Shown here piece by piece: positions 5,394 through 8,479 of a stretch of DNA of 8,479 bases. The notes under the pieces are model-generated. The model did not search any database, was not told the DNA's origin, and saw only the letters and a list, made by a program, of their open reading frames with translations. The position numbers were made by a program, and so were the translations under genes. The number at the start of each line of letters is the position of its first letter. Position 1 is the stretch's first letter. Source of the stretch: an uncultured Clostridia bacterium (lineage in GTDB: Bacteria; Bacillota; Clostridia; Oscillospirales; Acutalibacteraceae); contig CALWMQ010000158.1 of assembly GCA_944382025.1 (NCBI GenBank), forward strand, positions 1-8,479, read 5' to 3'.

Positions 5394-7514
5394 ATGCAGT
5401 ATCCCAGTTTGAGCGGGTCTTCCCGCTACCGCATGGAAACCGGGCAACTGGACGGCGGTGTTAACCGGCGGGATGCCCCGGATCAAGTGGCGGATAACCA
5501 ACTGACCGTCTGCAAGAACCTTTGGTGGCAGCATGGCGCCTTACGTACAAGGCCCGGCCTCAAATCATCCCCCGAACAGGTGCTTCTTCCCAAACAGGAC
5601 TCTGTTTTCACCTCTGTTCTCCTGGGGATGGAAGACCGGACGCTGGACAACCAGCTGGGGCGTCGGATGATTGTCCACACCCAATTTGCCGATGGGTCGG
5701 CCATTGATAACGATTACACCCCAGGCTGTCTCCATTATGATGGATCCTTTTCCCTTAACCAGAACAGTGTCCGGATCAACTACGACAATATCCGTACACT
5801 GGTGGGCGGACCCATGGTGATGGAAGGCAACGGGGAGGATTTGGGACGCGCTACTGGTATCGCAGGACTGGACGGTGGGATCCTTAAGCTCCCTGAATCG
5901 GAGATCTACGCTATCCCCAGCAGGGATACCGTACGTCCCTCCTGGATTGGGGACAAGGCGTATGTGCCATTGGTACGGGTCGCGGCCCGAGGGGTTGCCG
6001 CCCTGGGCGACCAGCCGGAATCCGAGGGGATCGCGTATGAAGGATATAACCTGCTGACCCCTGAATTCCGCTGCAGTTTTACTACCGATGGAAAAGCCAC
6101 TATCTTTTTCCTTCCCGAAAAGGAGCTGGATACGGAAGGCCCCATCACTGCCCGGTATACCAATCAGGAGGGGACGGTTTTCGTCCATACCGTGGAAGGC
6201 ACTATCGGGCAGCCTCAGGAAGATGGACTGACCATGCACTGCAACCGGCAGAAGGGATATATTTATTTCACCGATGGCAGCGGCAATAAGGCGCCGGAGG
6301 CGGGAGGCGCCAACAATCTGATGGTTACCGCCCCTAAGACCAGAGCCGGGAACTCCCAATTGTTCTATGGCATGCGGTATGGGACCTGGTTTGGGGGAGA
6401 CCGGAGCAGTCTTGGCGGCGGTACCCGTTTGTTTCTGTATGGCAACAGCCAGTACCCTCATAGGATGATTTGGAGCGATGTGAACAACCCGCTGTATTTT
6501 CCGGAAAACAACTATGTGACGGTGGGAGACGCTTCCCAAAAAATTACCGCCCTGGCAAAACAGGGGAGTATGCTGGTCATCTTCAAAGAACGGGAAATCT
6601 ATGCCGCTACTTACAGCGCCGGGAACTACACCTCCGCCGATGTGGAGGCGGGTACGGTAGGGGATGTGGCTGCCCAGGCGGCGGTATTCCCTATTACTCA
6701 GCTTCACAGCGGTATCGGCTGCGACCGACCGGAGACCATTGTATTATGCGCTAACCGCCTGGTATGGCTGCACTCCAGCGGCGGGGTATATACCCTGGTA
6801 TCCGCCGACCGGACAAGTGAGTGTAATGTCCGTTGCCTGTCCAAGATGGTGGAGCGGGAACTGGAGAATCTGTATTCGGTGAAAACCTGCGCAGGGGATT
6901 ATGCCGGCCATTACCTGTTGCTGGTAGGCTCCCGCGCCCTGCTGCTGCGGTATGACGATGAAGCCTTTGACCGTATTGGTTCCTCGGTGGTAACGGACAA
7001 GGCTGAAAAGCAGCTGAAATGGGCTGTTTGGGATTTCTCAGGCATAGGGGTGGAATTCCGTCACCTTTGCGCCCGGGACGACCGGGCGGTATTGGTCGGA
7101 TACATCTGGAACGCCAATGATGAGGGCCGGTATGTGTTTTATACCCTGGAAGGCACAAGGGATAAGGATATGGTTTTTGATGTGGAAACCGGCATTTTTT
7201 CCGAGCAGCCCATACCGGTATCCTTCCGGACAAAAGCCTTTGATTTTGGACGGCGGGAATCCCTCAAATCCATCTCCCAGATATTGGTCGGTCTGGAGGG
7301 GCCCTCTGGAAAGTTCCGGTTTACTTACCACACCGAAAGAGGGGCTTGGCAGGATGCGGCTGTCGCCCCGGAAAACAGCCCGGTCTGTTCCTCCGCCGGG
7401 CAGCTCCGGCTGACTCCGCATTTGAACCGGGTGCGGGAATTCAGCCTGCAGGCCGATGGGGAAGGATCCCTGGCAGTAACCGGCTTGACTTTACGGATCA
7501 CGATGAACCGGTAG
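5394..7514 (+). CDS. Large tail-hub / stabilisation-type protein (gp10-position)
   Basis: This 706-residue protein is all-beta in appearance with no membrane segment. I prefer the ATG at 5394, because AAAGGGGG (5380-5387) abuts the other ATG at 5388 and is six bases from 5394. The N-terminal motif, GQLDGGVNRRDAPDQVADNQ then NLWWQHGALRTRPGL (residues about 17-56), resembles the opening of phage stabilisation/head-closure proteins, where a 'GGxN..D.P..I.DNQ....N......G.LR.RPG' pattern recurs. A central block WSDVNNPLYFPENNY ... KQGSMLVIFKEREIYA (about 360-404) also recurs in such proteins and suits repeated beta-propeller blades. The C-terminal part (FDFGRRESLKSISQILVGLEG, about 614-634) fits a beta-sandwich. 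P22 gp10, in the same order, is 472 aa, so this one is much longer. It likely plugs the portal-adaptor complex and anchors tail appendages. It could instead be a general short-tail tube protein. Role moderately sure. Confidence 0.7.
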   Translation: MQYPSLSGSSRYRMETGQLDGGVNRRDAPDQVADNQLTVCKNLWWQHGALRTRPGLKSSPEQVLLPKQDSVFTSVLLGMEDRTLDNQLGRRMIVHTQFADGSAIDNDYTPGCLHYDGSFSLNQNSVRINYDNIRTLVGGPMVMEGNGEDLGRATGIAGLDGGILKLPESEIYAIPSRDTVRPSWIGDKAYVPLVRVAARGVAALGDQPESEGIAYEGYNLLTPEFRCSFTTDGKATIFFLPEKELDTEGPITARYTNQEGTVFVHTVEGTIGQPQEDGLTMHCNRQKGYIYFTDGSGNKAPEAGGANNLMVTAPKTRAGNSQLFYGMRYGTWFGGDRSSLGGGTRLFLYGNSQYPHRMIWSDVNNPLYFPENNYVTVGDASQKITALAKQGSMLVIFKEREIYAATYSAGNYTSADVEAGTVGDVAAQAAVFPITQLHSGIGCDRPETIVLCANRLVWLHSSGGVYTLVSADRTSECNVRCLSKMVERELENLYSVKTCAGDYAGHYLLLVGSRALLLRYDDEAFDRIGSSVVTDKAEKQLKWAVWDFSGIGVEFRHLCARDDRAVLVGYIWNANDEGRYVFYTLEGTRDKDMVFDVETGIFSEQPIPVSFRTKAFDFGRRESLKSISQILVGLEGPSGKFRFTYHTERGAWQDAAVAPENSPVCSSAGQLRLTPHLNRVREFSLQADGEGSLAVTGLTLRITMNR

Positions 7515-7523
7515 GGCTGTTTT

Positions 7524-7537
7524 GGTGGGATTCCACC
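7524..7537 (+). promoter_or_regulatory. Small stem-loop between hub and coiled-coil genes
   Basis: GGTGG/CCACC forms a perfect 5-bp stem with a GATT loop, ten bases after the hub stop and upstream of the AAAAGGAGG that serves the next gene. An unpaired A-rich stretch (7549-7562) separates the two, the same layout as before the coat gene. A run of three or four Ts precedes rather than follows the stem, so it is not a + strand terminator. Confidence 0.4.
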
Positions 7538-7573
7538 CCATAACCATGCCATAAAACCAAAAGGAGGCATACC

Positions 7574-8110
7574 ATGGCCAAAACTTACGAGGAATTTGAG
7601 CGTGAAGAATTGGAGAAGGCCAGACAGGAGCAGGAGGCCTTTATCCAGAAACAACAGGCGGCTACGCAGCGGGAGGTAGAGCAGGCCCTGAACCGTCTGG
7701 AACAGCAAGCGGCTCCCAGCCTGCAAAAGGCTGCCGGCCAGGCGGATCAGGCGGTACGGGACGCGGGACGGGATTACGACCTGAACGCGGTGCGGCAGCT
7801 GGTCACTCAGAGGCAGCTCAAGGAACGTATGGCGAACCTGGGACTGAACCAGTCCGGATACCATGAGGCGGCCCAGCAGGGCGCTGTCCAGGCAAGACGG
7901 GCCAGCGATCTGTCGGTTTGGCGGGACACCGGCGAAAAGCTTTCCTCCCTGCGCGGCACCATGGAGAAACTGTATACGGATCTGCGTCTGGCCAAGGAAG
8001 AGAAAAAGGCTTCCTTGGAAAAGCAAGGACAGGCGGCTATTGAACGCAATGAGGCGGCCCTGGTCAAAGAAGCCAAGGCAAAGGCTAAAGAGCGTTACCA
8101 AGCCCAGTGA
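7574..8110 (+). CDS. Charged coiled-coil protein, probable virion or tail-tip component
   Basis: The protein has 178 residues and is almost wholly alpha-helical, rich in Glu, Lys, Gln and Ala, with no membrane segment or signal peptide. Residues about 3-65 and 117-175 have heptad-like hydrophobic spacing, so long coiled coils are likely. Between them lies a distinct motif, YDLNAVRQLVTQRQLKERMA then NLGLNQSGYHEAAQQGA (68-104). A 'GL..SG' turn within helices is something I recall from small uncharacterised proteins of Gram-positive phages, without a named family. The ATG at 7574 has AAAAGGAGG (7559-7567) six bases upstream; the gene ends in tandem stops TGA TAA. It follows the hub where P22 has gp26, the trimeric coiled-coil tail needle, so a needle-like plug or an ejected internal protein are both possible. 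Only the coiled-coil nature is seen directly. Confidence 0.75.
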   Translation: MAKTYEEFEREELEKARQEQEAFIQKQQAATQREVEQALNRLEQQAAPSLQKAAGQADQAVRDAGRDYDLNAVRQLVTQRQLKERMANLGLNQSGYHEAAQQGAVQARRASDLSVWRDTGEKLSSLRGTMEKLYTDLRLAKEEKKASLEKQGQAAIERNEAALVKEAKAKAKERYQAQ

Positions 8111-8126
8111 TAAAGGAGGAAAAGGG

Positions 8127-8479
8127 ATGATTACCACCATTCGCACAGTACAATTTGCCGTGGACGGGGATACGGTTACCCCTTCAGCCCCCCAATATGC
8201 CGGGGTGCAGGGGGAGCATAATGCTACCCAACTGTCTTTTCAGCTTCCTGAAGACTGGAACAGCGCCTACCAGTACCGTCTGGAATATGTTGACGGCCTT
8301 CAGCATACCACTTCCACCCCGGTATTGGAGGCGGCTGAGGGTACAGTGACCTATCTCATCCCCAAGACATGGACCAGCCCCGGCGGTATGGGAGAAGTAC
8401 GGCTGTGCGCTATGCTGCTGGATGAGCAAAAGCAGGAACAGCAGACGGTATATTCCCAAACCGGACGGATTTACTTTAT
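8127..8479 (+). CDS. Probable tail fibre/appendage protein, N-terminal domain only (3'-truncated)
   Basis: An ATG at 8127, six bases after a strong AAAGGAGGA (8112-8120), opens a frame that runs without a stop to the right edge; 117 codons are visible. The sequence is strand-rich and lacks membrane segments. It starts MITTIRTVQFAVDGDTVTPS, then has AGVQGEHNATQLSFQLPEDW (residues 25-44), YQYRLEYVDGLQ (48-59), an acidic turn, VTYLIPKTWTSPGGMGEVRL (74-93) and MLLDEQKQEQQTVYSQTGRI. This alternation of strands with 'GEHNAT.L.F.LP' and 'Y.IP...T.PGG' resembles N-terminal attachment domains of Gram-positive phage appendage proteins such as BppU, which dock receptor-binding proteins on the tail. That match is from memory and weak. 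A fibre or its anchor is the natural next gene after the hub. The C-terminal, host-recognising part is beyond the window. Confidence 0.65.
   Translation, partial: MITTIRTVQFAVDGDTVTPSAPQYAGVQGEHNATQLSFQLPEDWNSAYQYRLEYVDGLQHTTSTPVLEAAEGTVTYLIPKTWTSPGGMGEVRLCAMLLDEQKQEQQTVYSQTGRIYF

Noticed and set aside
5565..6707. 380-codon minus-strand frame over the hub gene
   Set aside because: In register with the hub gene and explained by codon bias; no recognisable protein features.
7325..8146. 273-codon minus-strand frame with hydrophobic stretches over the coiled-coil gene
   Set aside because: Its Leu/Phe runs are the antisense of Glu/Lys/Gln codons in a helical protein; it crosses two good + strand genes and lacks a ribosome site.

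Overview
The window is a late structural (morphogenesis) module of a tailed bacteriophage or prophage. All genes lie on the + strand, tightly packed in what looks like a single transcription unit. Both ends are cut inside genes. Nearly every start has a strong AAAGGAGG-type Shine-Dalgarno. The DNA is visibly GC-rich, and the protein style (PBSX-like terminase, short scaffold with a Pro-Asp-Ile / Leu-x-Asp-Ala-Tyr motif) points to a Gram-positive host. A moderately GC-rich Clostridia such as the gut Oscillospiraceae is my best guess; that is inference from composition and remembered family resemblance, not from a search. No integrase, repressor, lysis gene, tRNA or CRISPR is present, so temperate or virulent lifestyle cannot be decided.

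Layout: (1) 2-1039, large terminase lacking its N-terminus. (2) 1136-1408, small protein with one N-terminal membrane segment. (3) 1455-3239, portal. (4) 3256-3948, scaffolding protein. (5) 4043-4954, major capsid protein. (6) 5019-5381, short head-tail adaptor. (7) 5394-7514, large tail-hub/stabilisation-type protein. (8) 7574-8110, charged coiled-coil protein. (9) 8127 to the right edge, N-terminal part of a probable tail appendage or fibre protein. No gene-free stretch exceeds 96 bases.

Together these genes would cover DNA packaging (terminase on portal), procapsid assembly (scaffold plus coat, with no protease gene seen) and closure of the portal vertex (adaptor, hub, coiled-coil protein). 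The order terminase-portal-scaffold-coat-adaptor-hub is that of Salmonella phage P22. No tail tube, tape measure or sheath gene follows the coat, so a short-tailed (podovirus-like) particle is the natural reading.

The intergenic gaps hold the most unusual non-coding signal. Three tandem stem-loops sit between scaffold and coat, a long GC-rich stem-loop follows the coat, and smaller stem-loops precede the Shine-Dalgarno of two other genes. None is followed by a T-tract, so they look more like mRNA processing, stability or translation-tuning elements than simple terminators.
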